Shown piece by piece: positions 37,501 to 50,772 of a stretch of 64,000 nucleotides of DNA (positions are counted from its first letter, which is position 1; every line of letters begins with the position of its first letter). A program made the position numbers and the translations under genes. The stretch is from Heterostelium album PN500 (taxonomy: Eukaryota > Evosea > Eumycetozoa > Acytosteliales > Acytosteliaceae), in the NCBI RefSeq assembly GCF_000004825.1, contig NW_008805072.1, positions 310,001 to 374,000 on the forward strand. The letters run 5' to 3'. The notes beneath the pieces are model-generated. The model did not search any database. It saw only the letters and a program-made list of their open reading frames with translations, and was not told the origin of the DNA.

Positions 37501-39000
37501 TTGGAAAATGGAGTTGGTATCTCTGTTGAAGAGAGAAAACGTCTCACCATTGGATTGGAACTTGTTGCCAAACCACATATTCTTTTCTTGGACGAACCAA
37601 CTTCAGGTCTCGATGCACAATCATCATACAACATTATTAAATTCATTCGTAAACTTGCCGACGCTGGAATGCCATTGGTCTGCACAATTCATCAACCATC
37701 ACCAGTATTATTCGAGCATTTCGATCGTATTCTCTTGTTGGCCAAAGGTGGAAAAACCGTTTATTTCGGTGATATTGGTGAAAACTCACAAACTCTTGTC
37801 AATTATTTCACAAAGAATGGTGGACGTGCTTATGATTCAACTGAGAATCCAGCTGAATATATTCTCGATGTAATTGGTGCCGGTGTACATGGAAAGACTG
37901 ATTTTGATTGGAGTGCAATCTGGAAGAGTTCCACCGAGTACAACCAAGTGAAATTGGAACTTCAACTTCTCAAAACCAGAGAAGAACTTGTCAAATATAT
38001 TAGTCATGTCGACGAAGAATCAAACAATTCCAAGGCACCAAGAGAATTCGCAACTGGATTCCTCACACAATTCATCGAAGTCTACAAACGTTTCAATTTA
38101 ATCTGGTGGAGAGATCCACAATATACCATTGGATCGTTTGCACAATCGTTGGTTTCCGGATTGATTATTGGATTCACATTCTATCAATTGGAAAACTCAT
38201 CATCCGATATGAACCAAAGAATATTCTTCTTGTGGGAAGGTATGGTTCTTGGTGTCCTATTGATTTACTTGGTATTGCCACAATTCTTTATTCAAAAGAA
38301 TTTCTTTAAGCGTGATTACGCAAGTAAATATTATTCATGGCATAGTTTCTCATTGGCAATCGTTGCCGTTGAAATACCATATGTCATCATCTCAACAACG
38401 CTTTTCTTCTTTGCATCCTACTGGACCGCAGGTCTCCAATTCGATGCGATCACCGGATTCTATTACTGGTTGATTCACTCGATGTTTGGACTCTACATTG
38501 TATCATTCAGTCAAGCATTGGGAGCAGCTTGTTTTGACATTGCCATCTCGATTGCAGCACTTCCAATTCTTTTATTCTATATCTTCTTGTTCTGTGGTGT
38601 CCAAATTCCATATTCATTGTTGCCAAAGTTCTTCCGTTTCATGTACAGTCTCAACCCTGCCAAGTACTTGTTGGAAGGTATTGTAACTACTATCTTAAAG
38701 CCAGTGGAAGTTATCTGTAAACCAGAGGATCTCATTAAATTCACATCACCAGACGGACAAACATGTGAGCAATACACCGAACAATTCACACAAAATGCAC
38801 CAGGATACGTAGTTTCAATCAATAACAATCAAACTGAATGTGGATATTGCATATATAAAGATGGTGAAGAATACTATCAAACATTGGATTGGCATTACGA
38901 AAATCGTTGGAGAAACCTTGGTATTCTCGCTGCTTATTGGGCTTCATCGATTCTCTTTATCCTTGCCTTTGTATATTTAACCAAAAAAGCTAGAAGATAA
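34559..39000 (+). CDS. ABCG-family (PDR-type) full ABC transporter
   Basis: Three exons (34559-34935, 35037-35394, 35461-39000) encode 1424 residues in the reverse order (NBD-TMD) twice. NBD1 has a degenerate PDR-type Walker [10 protein letters not shown], signature LSGGERKRM and Walker [14 protein letters not shown]2 has canonical Walker [10 protein letters not shown], signature [12 protein letters not shown] and Walker [12 protein letters not shown]. Each is followed by about six hydrophobic segments; the first set begins near [19 protein letters not shown]. The asymmetric NBDs, one Walker A lacking Lys, are the known pattern of fungal/plant PDR pumps and dictyostelid full-size ABCG proteins, which export lipids, drugs or signal compounds at the plasma membrane or endosomes. 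The specific ABCG number cannot be assigned. Length fits the family (about 1400-1500). Confidence 0.93.
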
Positions 39001-41087
39001 ATAATAAATATCTAAAACTTTTAAATATAATCATTTTCTTATTTCTTATTTTCATCTTTCATTTTAAATTTTAATAACCATTGTTTTATCAAAACTAAAG
39101 GCAAATTTGTCGATTAACACCAAAAATAAAACAAAATAAAATTAAATCGCTAAAGATTTAAATGAAAAAATTTGTGGTTAAATTATTATAAACTGACTGA
39201 CCCATTTTTCATTTTTTTTCTATATTTTTCAAACAATGGGGGTTTTTGGTTGATCAAGAGTTGTGTTGCACCAATCATCATCATAATTTATATTCTTTTA
39301 AAAGAAAATAAATTGAAATTTTTTTTTTCATACATCAATGTAATTATAATTTTTTGTAAAAAAAAAAAAAAAAAGTTTTTTTATTTTTATTTTTTTTTTA
39401 ATTGTTTCTTATAGAAGAGAGAGGAAGAAAGATATATATATTTATATATTTTCAGATATATAAAAATTTGTAGATATTAGTTTGTTAGTTAGTTAGTTTA
39501 GTATTTTAGTGTAAACTTGTAGTAAAAAAAGAGTAGAGGAATAGAGTATAGCACAGTACATTAATTACATTTCATTAACAAATACATAGAAATATTTCAA
39601 CCTCTATATTTTTAATTGTAATCATAGTCAAAACAAAACAAAAACAGATAAATAAAAAAAGGTAAAGATCACAAAGAGTTCGCCAACACTTTAAGATAAA
39701 CAACACCTACGACGATAATTTTTAGTAAAAGATTGATCTTCGCTTGCTTATTGTCGTCAATTGATTAATCACACATGTGCCATTATCATCACAATCCTAT
39801 CAAAAGAAAGCAGTTACCATTTCAAATAGCAAGTTTTTGGTGTATCTGTTTTAATTAATTTGGAATGAAAAGTTTAGAGAATAGTACGAGATATATAATT
39901 ATCTAACATTCTCCTTAGTTGTAGTAGTAGTAGTAGTTGTAGAATTATATCGATTATTTTAGAATCTACTTTTTTTTTTTTTTTGTTCAAAGGTTATATT
40001 TTACACTTTTTCAAAATCTTCATCAGATTTTTATAACATTACTATCTTAGGTTATAAAGTCAAAGAAATGTCATTGATAAAATCATATGATTGCAATTAA
40101 GATGATATCAACACAACAAGTCAAGTCAGACATACATCAGTCAATCAATCAATCAATCAGTCAATCATTCACATTCAAAAACACACCCAATTTTTTTACC
40201 TACACATTTAAAATATTAAAAAAAAAAAACAAAAAAATGTGAGTTAGTTGTGTGTGTGTCGTTTTAATATTCCAACAATGTGTTGTGTTGGTTGTGTTGT
40301 TTATTTTAACTCTCTGTTGCGTGTGAGTGTGTGTGTGGTTGATTTGTTAGATTTAATATTAACAAACAACTAAGCAAGCAAAGTAAATGGTTTAGTGTTT
40401 TTATTTAATGAATCAATATTCATACCAAATCAATGTTAAAATATGTGATAGAATATTGACAGTATTGTTATTTAATAATAAAGCTAACAACAGAATCATA
40501 ATAGAATCAATCAATCAATAGAGAATAGAAAGGTATGAAAAGAATAAAAAAGGAGGATTTCTTTTGAATCCAAACAGAAAACTACTTTTTAGAGATTATA
40601 GATTGTTGATTTGTTGATTAATAATAATAATGGTTGAATTTGTTTTGTTTTATTTTGGTTTAGCTTGTGATTGATTGTTATATAAATTCATTCACTCAAT
40701 TAAATTCCAATTCAATCGACATATCATATATTATCATCATTCATTCATACCCTAAATTTGACAAAAACAAATAACTGTTTAATTTTACAATTTTATAAAC
40801 TCTGGAAAAACCTGGAACACTCATTCATTCCATTCCATTCACCTAATAATTAATATTATTAACAATATTACATAGAATTCTGAAATAAATATCAATATAT
40901 TAACAGTTAGTCTTTTTTTAATTTAAATCTTAGATATTTAACTTTAGTTAGTTAATAATAATCATAATAATATTAGAAATTATCAACACCAAATTTAAAA
41001 GTTTTTATTGATAACCTGAAGTAGAAAAAAATAATAATAATAGAAACAAAAAAGTAATAATTATAATATATTTTTTAACATAACAAA
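39001..41087. other. Long AT-rich intergenic region upstream of gxcDD
   Basis: About 2.1 kb between two plus-strand genes. It contains A/T runs (39361-39400), a TTAG/GTTA repeat near 39480-39500, TAGTAG repeats near 39922-39938, and CAAT/TCAA repeats near 40140-40165 and 40508-40520. No open frame or RNA gene is recognised. The last part must hold the gxcDD promoter. Confidence 0.5.
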
Positions 41088-44000
41088 ATGACATCGAAAT
41101 CCTATGTATCTGGTTCACATGCCAATTGGGAGAACATTCAATTGGATTCATTTACAGGATGGATTAACCAACATCTACAAGAGAGAAGTCTGGTCGTCAA
41201 GGATTTGGCAACTGATTTCTCCGATGGTGTCATGCTGATCAATTTGTTAGAGGTCATCTCTGGCAAGAAGGTGTCGCGTTATGTTCGCAACCCGAAATTC
41301 CTACAACACAAAATCGATAATATAATGGTGGCGCTTCTCTTTATGGAGAAGGTATTGGATATTAAAGTGGTTGGTTGCAACGCCAAGGACATCGTCGATG
41401 GCAATCTGAAACAGATTATGGGTGTCAGTTTTTTGTTGATCCAAAAAGTAAAGTCGAGCATGCAGTTGGAAATCGATCCGACACTGCTCAGCGCAATGTC
41501 CAGTAACAGCCTGGGCGGTAAACGCGCCACCATCATCGGTACACCAGTATCTAGATTCGCACATAAATCACTCAACCAAGACAATAGCAACAGCAATAAC
41601 ATTCACAGCGGCGCATCCGACTCGGAAACAAGCAGTTCCGGATCGAGTAGCGGAATTAGGCCGGTCGACAGTCGCGCCACAACAACACCATCGACCATCG
41701 AAATTACAAGTGGAGTCGGTGTTAGCACACTGAGAAATCGATTCGCCAGTGCACCAACAACAAGACCAACCGATCTTGGTTCACTGTCGACTTCGCTACC
41801 CGCAAGCGGTACAGCCGCTGCATCTTCACACTCGGTTCTGTCGTCTTCCGACACCAAGCTTGAACGTGGAATGATTAGAAAAACAAAGAGCGGTGCGATT
41901 ATGTGTGGAACTTTCGATTTCGGTGGAAAACAACATAGTTTACGCAAGCTTGTGGTTGTACAGGCACATGTGCGTGGATGGATCGCTCGTCGTCGCGTGC
42001 GTGTTGCCATGGAGAAACACCGTCAGAGAATGCGTAGCTACGAAGAACACTTTGCCAGCAATCCAAAAGCATATCGTGGTCTCACCAAAGTTCAAGCTCG
42101 TACCAAAGCAAAGATAGAGAGAAGACGTCTCTGGCGTCAGTATCCGTTGTTCCGTCGTAACGATATCGTCAAGGAGATCTTGGCGACTGAGCGTAAATAT
42201 GTCAAGTGCTTGGAGATTCTCATTGAATGTTACCTGCGAGAGTGTGAAAAGATACTGCAACCCAATCAAGTAAAGAGTATCTTCTCGCAGATCGAGGTCA
42301 TCAAGAATGTAAACTACAACTTGCTGACACAGATGGAGAATCGTTTCAAGGAGGGATCGAAACAGCAGCTCGGTGAGATATTCAAGCGAACCACCGACTA
42401 CCTCAAAGTCTACACAAACTACGTCAACAACTACAACGCATCGATTGCAGCGATCAACGAGTGCAAAGAGAACGAGAAGTTTGCCAAGCTGCTCGAGCAG
42501 AATCGTATCGCCGAGAAGTGTATGGGTTTGGATCTGTCGGCTTTCCTGATCATGCCAATTCAAAGACTACCGCGATACGTTCTTCTGCTGCAAGATCTCG
42601 TCAAGTTTACCAGTGACGACCACCCAGACTACGACAATCTCTCTGTCGCCTTGAAAAAGATGAAAGACGTCGCAGAGTACGTCAACGAAAAGAAGAGAGA
42701 AGCCGAGAATCTCAACCAAGTACTCAACATCCAACACAGTCTTGTCGGTAAATTCGACAATCTCGCCGAGCCACATCGTAGATACGTTCGTAAAGGTCCA
42801 CTTGCATGTCTAGAAGAGAAATCAAAGATCTACTTCTTCTTCCTCTTCAACGATATCCTTTTGAAAACAGAGAATAAGAATCTTGCAAAGTAAAGTATCA
42901 TAAAAAACATCTATATATATATATATAGATTAACATAACTTAATATTAACATTATGTTTATTGTCATAATAATAGACAACTAAGTCAATCAAAGAATTCA
43001 AGAAATACTCTGACAGGTGTAGATGAAGGTAAATTCAAGTTTATTGTATCGTATCATTTGGATGGTGCTTCTCTGATTGATTTGGCAGATCCAAACAATC
43101 CGTTCTCATTCCAGTTGATCGGTATCACCACAAACACAGGAATGGGTAATGAATTGGGTGCATCGATTGGTACAACCGCAATCACTCTGACGGCATCGTC
43201 ACTCGGTGAAAAGATGATTTGGATCAACGATATCGATGAGTGTATCTCACAACTACTCGAGAAAACAAGAAGTAAGAAACGATCACTTATCACCGACTAC
43301 GACGAGTTGACAACTGCAACCTATGAAGCACCGATCAAAGATGCCGAAATGTCTGGTATCCTCATCAAACAACACACCGAAATCCTATGGAAACAAAAGC
43401 AATTCTATCTTAAAAATGGAAATCTCTTCTATAATACAATCTTTGAAGATACAAATGAAAAAGTAAGTAGATAATGATAACAATGATCATTGAAGAAATT
43501 AACTTATATATATATATATTAACATTTGTTGTTATTGTTGTTGTTGTCCACCAGCCAAAGAAAATGAAATGTATCAATTTAATATTATCATCTGTAAAGT
43601 TAGTACAGGTTGTAGATCACCCACATTGTTTCCAATTGATTACACCGTTGAGAATCTACTTCTTCTCGTGCCCCGATGGTCAAACTTTATTCCTTTGGAT
43701 CTCGTTGATTCGTTCTTCAATTGCCAAGAAGCTTGATTCTCTGACTGAATCCGACGAGGTAATGTCTTTAAAACAGTATTCACAAACACAACAATTGTAT
43801 CACTCTCAATCATTGAACAACTATAATTGTAATCGACCTGAAAAGAAACGACACTCTCTACCTATGAAACTTTCCTCTTTTCCACTCTTTAGCTCTCTTC
43901 TCTCTAATGTCTCCTCTAAGCACTCCTCTAGCAATACATCGAATGCCTCGACTGTCAATAACACGCCACTGATACACTCTGTCTCTACACCTACACCGTC

Positions 44001-46054
44001 TGCTTACAACAATCCTCATCGTAACCATCATCATCATCATAATCCATCGGTATACTTTACGATCACATCGGCATCGTTGCCAAGTGATCTATCATCGACA
44101 GGATTGAGTCAAAGTTACAATAACAATTGTAGCAGTTTGAGTAGTAGTTGTAACAGTCTCAGTAGTAGTAGCAGTGGTAGTTGTTACAACAGTTTGAGTA
44201 GCAGTGTCGGTAGTATGACCAACAACAATTCTACGTTGAACAGTAGCATTAGCAGTATTACTAATTACAACATTAACAGTGTATCTGCTTCATCTACTTG
44301 TCTCTCTCCTACCAACAATAGTTTCCAACTCATCAAAAAGAAGAAATCAACAAGGAAACGAAGAACACTTTCTACTTCTCTATTTTATTTGTAGTAGCTT
44401 GTTACTCTTTCTTTATTCCAATTCCAAACTTTACCTCTCAATATTCTACCTACCTACCCTACTACCTACTTTTCTTATCTACTACCTACCTAATATTCTA
44501 TCTAAACATATATATATATACATTGTAAATTTGATAATCTTTATTGATTCTAATATTAACTTTAAATATTTGAACAACATCAAACATTAAATACTAACCT
44601 AATTAATTCTATTTAATTTTTATATTATTAACTTTTAGAATGATTTCCTCTCTGAACCAGCCAATCAAAGTTGTGCGGATTGTGGTGCATCAGACCCATC
44701 GTGGATCTCAACATCATTTGGTGTAGTGCTGTGTGTAGAATGTTCGGGTGTGCATCGTCATCTTCCAAACGGTGCATCACATGTAAAGTCACTTCGTGGA
44801 CTATCCTCGTCGAACTTGGATGTCGATCATCTCAAGAATCTCGATGGCAATGCCAGAGCCAATCAGAAATACGAAAAGAACGTCCCATCTCATATAAACA
44901 GACCGTCTCCCAAGGATTCCGTTGATATTCGTCTGCCATGGATCTACGCCAAGTATCTGCCGGGCACTCCCATTCCAAGTTCGCCATCGGAAGTCCGTAG
45001 AGCAAGTGTGAAGATGACCGGTGGAAGCAGTCCACCATCGCCATTAACCCAACTATCTGGTTCACTCGTCGGAAGTGTAGGTAAACTCGATCATTTTATA
45101 GAATTGAAGAATCAATCAGCAACATCAACATCAACAATGAAAACTATACCAGAAGAACAATCAACTACTACTTCTACTTCTCCTACCTCTACTTCTAATG
45201 CTAATGTAACAACAACATCAAATCAAACCAATACTAACAAAAATGAACAACATGACGGTGTGAAGAATATCAATGGTGAGACAAACAATAGCAATGTCAG
45301 CAATGCAGAGTTATTGTCCGATCCAACTTCCTCTGAATCATTAGGTCTCTCATGTAACAACAGTGCCAGCACCAGTGTAATAAGTACACCGAACAGTCTA
45401 AATTCAGCAGATGTAGATGGTTTAAATGGAAATGAATTTAACCATCCAAGTAGTTCACCAGTTCTCCTTGCCAACAACAACGCCAACGCCAACAATGATT
45501 CAATGTCAACTTCCGATAGCCATAGTTCAACACCGGGTGAATCTTCATCTACCACAAACAACACTAATGGTAATGATAACAATAACAACAGTAATGAATC
45601 ATCACCAACAATGATGGCATCGAGTTCATCTGCCAACTCTACAGCTTCATCGATGTCACCATGGAAAGGACACAGTCAGTTGCCAGCGATCGAACGTAAG
45701 AAGTCGGTATTCCTCGACAAACCACGAAAAGAAATAAGAAAGGAGATCGACGGTGTACTCTACAAGACGAGCAGTCCATCGAAATCAAGTAACTGGAAGA
45801 AGTACCATTTCTTCTTCAAGGACGGTCTGCTCAACTATTTCAAACTCGACGACAAGAAGATGAAGAAACCCAGAGGTTCCATTGACCTCAAAGACTTTTA
45901 CTCACTGAAAGTCGAACCAAAGCCAAAGCAACAACACTCTTTCACACTAATCACCAAGTATCGATTATATTTCTTTGCATGCGACACCCATGAAGATTTG
46001 AAATCATGGGTTGAAGTTTTATCTGTTGATTCTAAAGGTGTATCCTATCAATAA
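41088..46054 (+). CDS. gxcDD: GxcDD-type RacGEF with CH, IQ, DH, two PH and ArfGAP domains
   Basis: Exons 41088-42889, 42976-43462, a third from 43555, and 44639-46054. Domain order is calponin homology (residues about 10-120, GWINQHLQERSLVVKDLATD), Ser/Thr-rich linker, IQ motif (VVVQAHVRGWIARRRVRV), RhoGEF/DH (DIVKEILATERKYVKCLEIL to MPIQRLPRYVLLLQDLV), PH, a Ser/Asn-rich stretch, an ArfGAP zinc finger (CADC, 16 residues, CVEC, then VHRHL), an Asn/Ser/Thr-rich linker and a C-terminal PH (LYKTSSPSKSSNWKKYHFFF). This matches Dictyostelium GxcDD, a putative Rac exchange factor involved in development; the ArfGAP adds Arf signalling. The end of exon 3 is unclear: the frame is open to a stop at 44392-44394, and an in-phase donor is either GTAATG at 43760 or GTATCT at 44281. 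Later exons are required for ArfGAP and PH2. Confidence 0.88.
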
Positions 46055-46411
46055 CAAACTTGAACATAACAACAACAACAACAATAACAATAATAACTCT
46101 TTGTATTTAAATTATTAATAAATTATTCAAAAAAAAAAAAAAAAGTATAAACAAAAACTATAAAACTTTAAGACTACATTAATACTTTATCAATTGACAA
46201 TTATGATTTTTAAAGATGATCTCTTATTATTAAATTTTTATATTAATAAGAGATAGTTATTTATATACATCGTATGTTGATATTCTCTAAAACATTATAA
46301 TGATATTTATAGAGAAAATAATAATGAATGTTATAATGATTGATAATAATGATTATGAAAAAGATTGATTGAAAGATAGACAGATAGATAGATAGATTGA
46401 TAGATATTGCC
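46055..46411. other. Convergent intergenic region
   Basis: The two flanking genes end facing each other. It contains an A-run (46128-46144), a CAACAA tract right after the gxcDD stop and a GATA/GATT tetranucleotide repeat near 46375-46402. It is presumed 3' untranslated DNA of both genes. Confidence 0.5.
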
Positions 46412-47408
46412 CTAATGGTGTAATCCATTAATAATACGGTCACTTAATCTCTATAGATTTTAAATACATTTAAATTGTTAGTTTAAGAAAATAAAATAAG
46501 ATAATATTATCTACACTTACATTCTTCATGAAGAGTAAATCTACATCCCATTTCTCTGGATAAGTAGAGCGAGCTGCTTTGTAAGTATCTCTTATTTTCA
46601 ATGCAAATTTGTACTTTTCATCAGTGGTTGGGTAAGGAAGTGAAGAGATCACTGAAATGTTGATTGGTATATCACTCTGCTCGATCAACCACATCATGAC
46701 GTCGTGGCTCATATTTTGCATTGCGAATAGACTGACTTGATCATTGAACAGCGGTCGATACTCTAGATTACGATAGAGATACTTGAGTACATTGATTCTA
46801 TTGTATTTGGCTGCACACAGTGCTGCTTTCGATGATGGTTTGCATCCGAGTGCACTGACATACTCGATGATCTCAAAGTGACCTGATCCACAGGCGGCGT
46901 CGAACGCCACCGGCATCAGCGATGTCCTCCACTTTCGAAAGATGATATCTAGCATGTCGAATCGGCGACAATCACCGATCTTCTCAAAGATCATTGTCGT
47001 CATCGATCCTTTGGGACAACGGAAACTGAGTGTATTGAAAGCGTAACGGAATTTGTCGATGAACAGACCGGTCATTCCATTGTCAAGAAGATACGATGCT
47101 GCGATCTTGGTTTCGAATTTAACAATATTCGGGGCTGGAGTTTTTCCATAATGATATAAAAGCTTTGCAAGTTTCAAAGTGATCGGATTGATCATTGAAA
47201 ATATCTTTTTTCTTAGCACTTGAAATCGAAACACCTTGAAGAACGATTCGTTGACATTGCTCTGACCAATCTCTTTCTTCTCCAACATCAATGTAAGCAA
47301 TGATACATTTGAATTTGATTCTCTATTGTTATTGTCATGATGGTGATTGTCTTGAAGTTCATTGACTATTGGTGGTGGTTGGATATCAACAATAATAGGA
47401 CTATCCAT
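46412..47408 (-). CDS. Ankyrin-type repeat protein of a dictyostelid family
   Basis: Two exons (47408-46521, 46450-46412) encode 308 residues. The short second exon (RLSDRIINGLHH then stop) joins in phase 0 through a GTAAGT...TATAG intron. The N-terminus is polar with a His/Asn run. The middle has weak ankyrin-like helices (AFDAACGSGHFEIIEYVSAL, ALCAAKYNRINVLKYLYRN), as in the large dictyostelid families of divergent ankyrin-like repeats. Such proteins usually have an N-terminal helical region and no catalytic domain, and their role is unknown. It is divergent from the gene at 48474. Confidence 0.7.
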
Positions 47409-48473
47409 TTATGTTTTTTTTGAAAAAAAAAAATAAAAAATAAAAATCAAACAATAAGTTTGTTTATTTCTAATAGTTAAAAATAGTAATAGTATTACTA
47501 AAATAAATTAAAAATACTCTAAAATTAATTCAATAAAGGTTGTAAAAGTGTGAATATCACACAATATATATTTCATACAAATTTCCCCTAATTTTATTTC
47601 AATTTTATTCTTTTTATTCATTTTACCACTAGTTTTTTTCTGAAAGTTTTAAGATCGGATGATTATTTGTTTTAGCGCGAACAATCGATTTGTTACTAGG
47701 AATAATTAGTAAAGAAATAATTATAAAAGAGAAAAGGAATTTAATCATAAAGAATAAAAAATATTTAATAGTTTGAAACAACTTTGACAATATAGTTGAT
47801 ATTAAACAAACTAAGGATACAATTATTGTAACACATCTATATGATATAAACTTAAATATTAAAGTTGGTAGTGCATTTAGGTTGATATATATAGCTCTAC
47901 AACCGACATACATTTCTCTTCATCAATGCTTGTAGCGAGATACATAAATATTTTTTTGATGTGCTGTTTCGGTTGAGTATAATTATACATAATATATATA
48001 GAGTGTCTTTAGAAAAACTTAAATGCACTACCAACTTTAATATTTAAGTTTTAGTATGTTCAACCAAAAACAAGTTCAGGGTTTGTAATATGGTTTGTTA
48101 CAAATAGTAATAATAGTGATAAAGTTCATTGTGTTAACACAAACTTTAACTTTTATCTATTATAATAATCTCACCACTAACGAAATTTTTATATATTTAA
48201 TTGGCGGACCATACTATACACAATCAGATTTGTTTTTTTTTGAAGGTGAAGCAAGTGTGTGTTTTTAAAAAAAACTTTGATATTGTTAAAATAATCATAC
48301 TATTGGTTATTAGACCAACAATGTCAAATCCAATGATATTAAAATGAGCAAATATGTATATAAAGGAAATAAAACAATAAAAATATATTCAAATCATTTT
48401 CTATCAAATAGGATTATAAAAAAAAAAAAAAAGATTTATTACTTTTTATATATTATTTTATATTTTTTTAAAA
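47409..48473. promoter_or_regulatory. Divergent intergenic region with an inverted-repeat element
   Basis: About 1.07 kb lies between two divergent genes. It includes the inverted repeat at 47848-48051. A minus-strand frame of 94 codons (47629-47913) is hydrophobic and AT-driven, with no recognised features. A-runs precede the start at 48474. Confidence 0.45.
47848..48051. repeat. 32-bp perfect inverted repeat with 140-bp spacer (MITE-like)
   Basis: The word AAACTTAAATATTAAAGTTG and its continuation to 47879 is repeated exactly as its reverse complement at 48020-48051. The spacer (47880-48019) is less AT-rich than its surroundings in parts (CTCTACAACCGACATACATT near 47895). No transposase is inside, and I see no clear target-site duplication. 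It could be a foldback/MITE relic or a long hairpin RNA. Confidence 0.6.
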
Positions 48474-50772
48474 ATGGAATCTTTAGATAACTATATAGAG
48501 GAGGAGGAGGATGAGGAGTCCTTAATGAATCTTAATCCGGAATCTCCTTTAGATTTAAATCTATTTGCCAATCCAATTAAACTCGGTAAAAAGAAACAAA
48601 TATTTGAATATCAAAAAATGTCAACTTCTTTACAACAATCAAATTATTATTTTTTGGTTACGCCAAATTATTTTTGGAGTAAAGTTCCAAATCAACATAT
48701 GTGTGTCAATTTATTCAATGTAAATGAAGTGAATAGAGTGTACAAAAAACATTCACCATTTCAATTGAATTTTAAAGTTTCGAAATGGCAACCACACTCC
48801 AAATCCCCGTCAGTGATAGACGAAGCTACAGTTGTTAGCAAGCTTCAGAATGTATTTTCAAAGGGCCCTACTACATTGGAAGATGGTGAAGCCCTCATGG
48901 AAGAACTCATCTTTGACAATGCCGGTACCTACACAATTAAATGCTACGGTGTTATTTTGGATCAAGACATTCACACCGATTTTAGTTTTAAGTTTACTAT
49001 TAATGCAATTGGTGAGAGATCACCTTCTAAAAGTATGTTTTAATTAATTTACTAAAATTATTTTAAATATTAATTTATTTATTTTTTGAAATAATAGCAT
49101 CTAAAGATAATTCTAAATCAAAAAAAAGTAATTATTAATTTAATAGTTCTAAATTTATTTTTAATTAACTGATTACTGACTTATTTTAATAATAGAAAAA
49201 GATGTTTATATAGAGGAAAAGTTTACTACAGATTTTAATCACGAAAGAAAAGTCAAAATGGAAGTTGATATGGCAAGAGTTCAGGAAAAAGCTGAATGGG
49301 ATAAATATGATCAACTTTCTGTTCAGTATACTAGTGAATTTAGAAAAATACCATTTCTCTATTCAAAGCTCTTGATTAGTCAAGGAATTGGATCAACTTA
49401 TCTTGGAAACTATGGAGAATCACATAGACTATTTGATAAAGCATTAGAAAAAGATTCTTCTCTTGAAAACCTGTAAGTGTTTCTTTATTTTAATTAAACA
49501 AAAAGTTATTTATTTTTTTACATTCTTTATTTTAAAAAAAATAATGATAATAGATTCGAAGCTAGTACTATGAGATCTGTTTCTCATAGAATACAAAAGA
49601 ATTTCAAAGCTTCAGAATTACTATTGACTTTTGCAACTAGTTTATATCTTGATCTGAAAGATAAATATCCAAAAAAGATATGTCAATTCACCAATCTACT
49701 TATGGGTCAATATTATTTCAACTATGCAGCACATCATTCTGGTAAATATAAGTCAAACAAAAGTATATTTTTATGTATTAAAAGTTACTAAAAATTAAAT
49801 TATATATTTTAGATCTATTCCAAATGAATTTTAAAAACAATTTGAAAAAGGAGGAGGAAGTAAAAGATTTGTTTAAAAAATCAATGGATTATTACAATAG
49901 AGATTGTGAAAATAGTAAAGCAAATGGATCTGAGGTGAATGCCAGAAGTATAAATGGATACTATAGAAGCAATATTCGAATTGTTCAAACTATTATTGGA
50001 TCAAATAATACAAAAGAACAAGATTTGAATAATGCTTATTTACAATTTCTAAAAGCGTAAGTAAAAACATTAAAATAGTTGTAAAATTTTAAAATTAATA
50101 GTTTCAATAATTAGAATTCTTAAAAAGAATTTTCTATATGATCTGAACGCCACTAGAACTCAAATTCATTTCCATTTTACATTGGCAGATCTACATAGAA
50201 AGAAATTCCAAATTACCAACAATCAATCTTATGATTTCAAAAGGGATTGTCTTTCTGACTTTCTCAAGTCAATTAAACAATCATATGATAGTGCTTATCG
50301 TAATGGATTTAGAAATGAAATGCGTTATAATACCGATCGTTTCTATGATTTGGATAACCAGGCCAACAATAGTAAAAACCCAGATTTAGATTTGAAGACA
50401 TTACTTGGAACATTGACTGGATATGGCGAGTTGGTAGAAGACATGAAGAGTCTTTCCTTTAGCCAATCCAAGAGTGTTAGAATTAGAGAAATTGATGAAA
50501 ATGGGAATGAAATTGTAAAAAAACAAAAAATTAATCATAGCCAAACTCAGGCCATAGCAACCAAAGTGCATCATGTATCACCGTTATACTATCTTCTTTC
50601 ATTATCTGTAAACTCCAGCTTTATCAGAGATCAACTAGATCAGCTACCATCAACGAAATTTATGTCACTAGAACAACGCCAACAATCTTTAACTCTTAAA
50701 GCTCAACTTGAATATTTAAATTCTTTAGAGCTAAAGACTAAAACAGATTTTCCTTTATATAATCAACAATAA
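48474..50772 (+). CDS. Compact paralogue of a possibly CudA-like protein
   Basis: Six exons (48474-49032, 49098-49127, 49196-49472, 49554-49741, 49813-50056, 50115-50772) join in frame to 651 residues. It starts with a short acidic run (EEEEDEES). The first domain, about 130 residues, begins near YYFLVTPNYFWSKVPNQHMC and ends at an INAIGERSPSK strand. A long helical part follows, with QGIGSTYLGNYGESHRLFDK and NARSINGYYRSNIRIVQTI. The gene at 52007 has the same exon order and matching blocks (QSIGSTFIGELSTAHKQMDK, NARSINGTYRSNIRIAQTL), so the two are tandem duplicates. I think this is the dictyostelid CudA-type transcription regulator family, whose DNA-binding core is about 120 residues, but that is from memory and uncertain. 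Unlike its neighbour it lacks Asn/Gln tracts. Confidence 0.7.

Noticed and set aside
41940-42563. Minus-strand frame of 207 codons opposite the RacGEF DH domain
   Set aside because: It lies wholly within a well-supported coding exon with a recognised domain on the other strand, so it is a codon-usage shadow.
47629-47913. Minus-strand hydrophobic frame of 94 codons
   Set aside because: Its hydrophobicity follows from AT-rich codons, it overlaps the left arm of an inverted repeat, and it shows no conserved feature. A genuine membrane peptide is not excluded.
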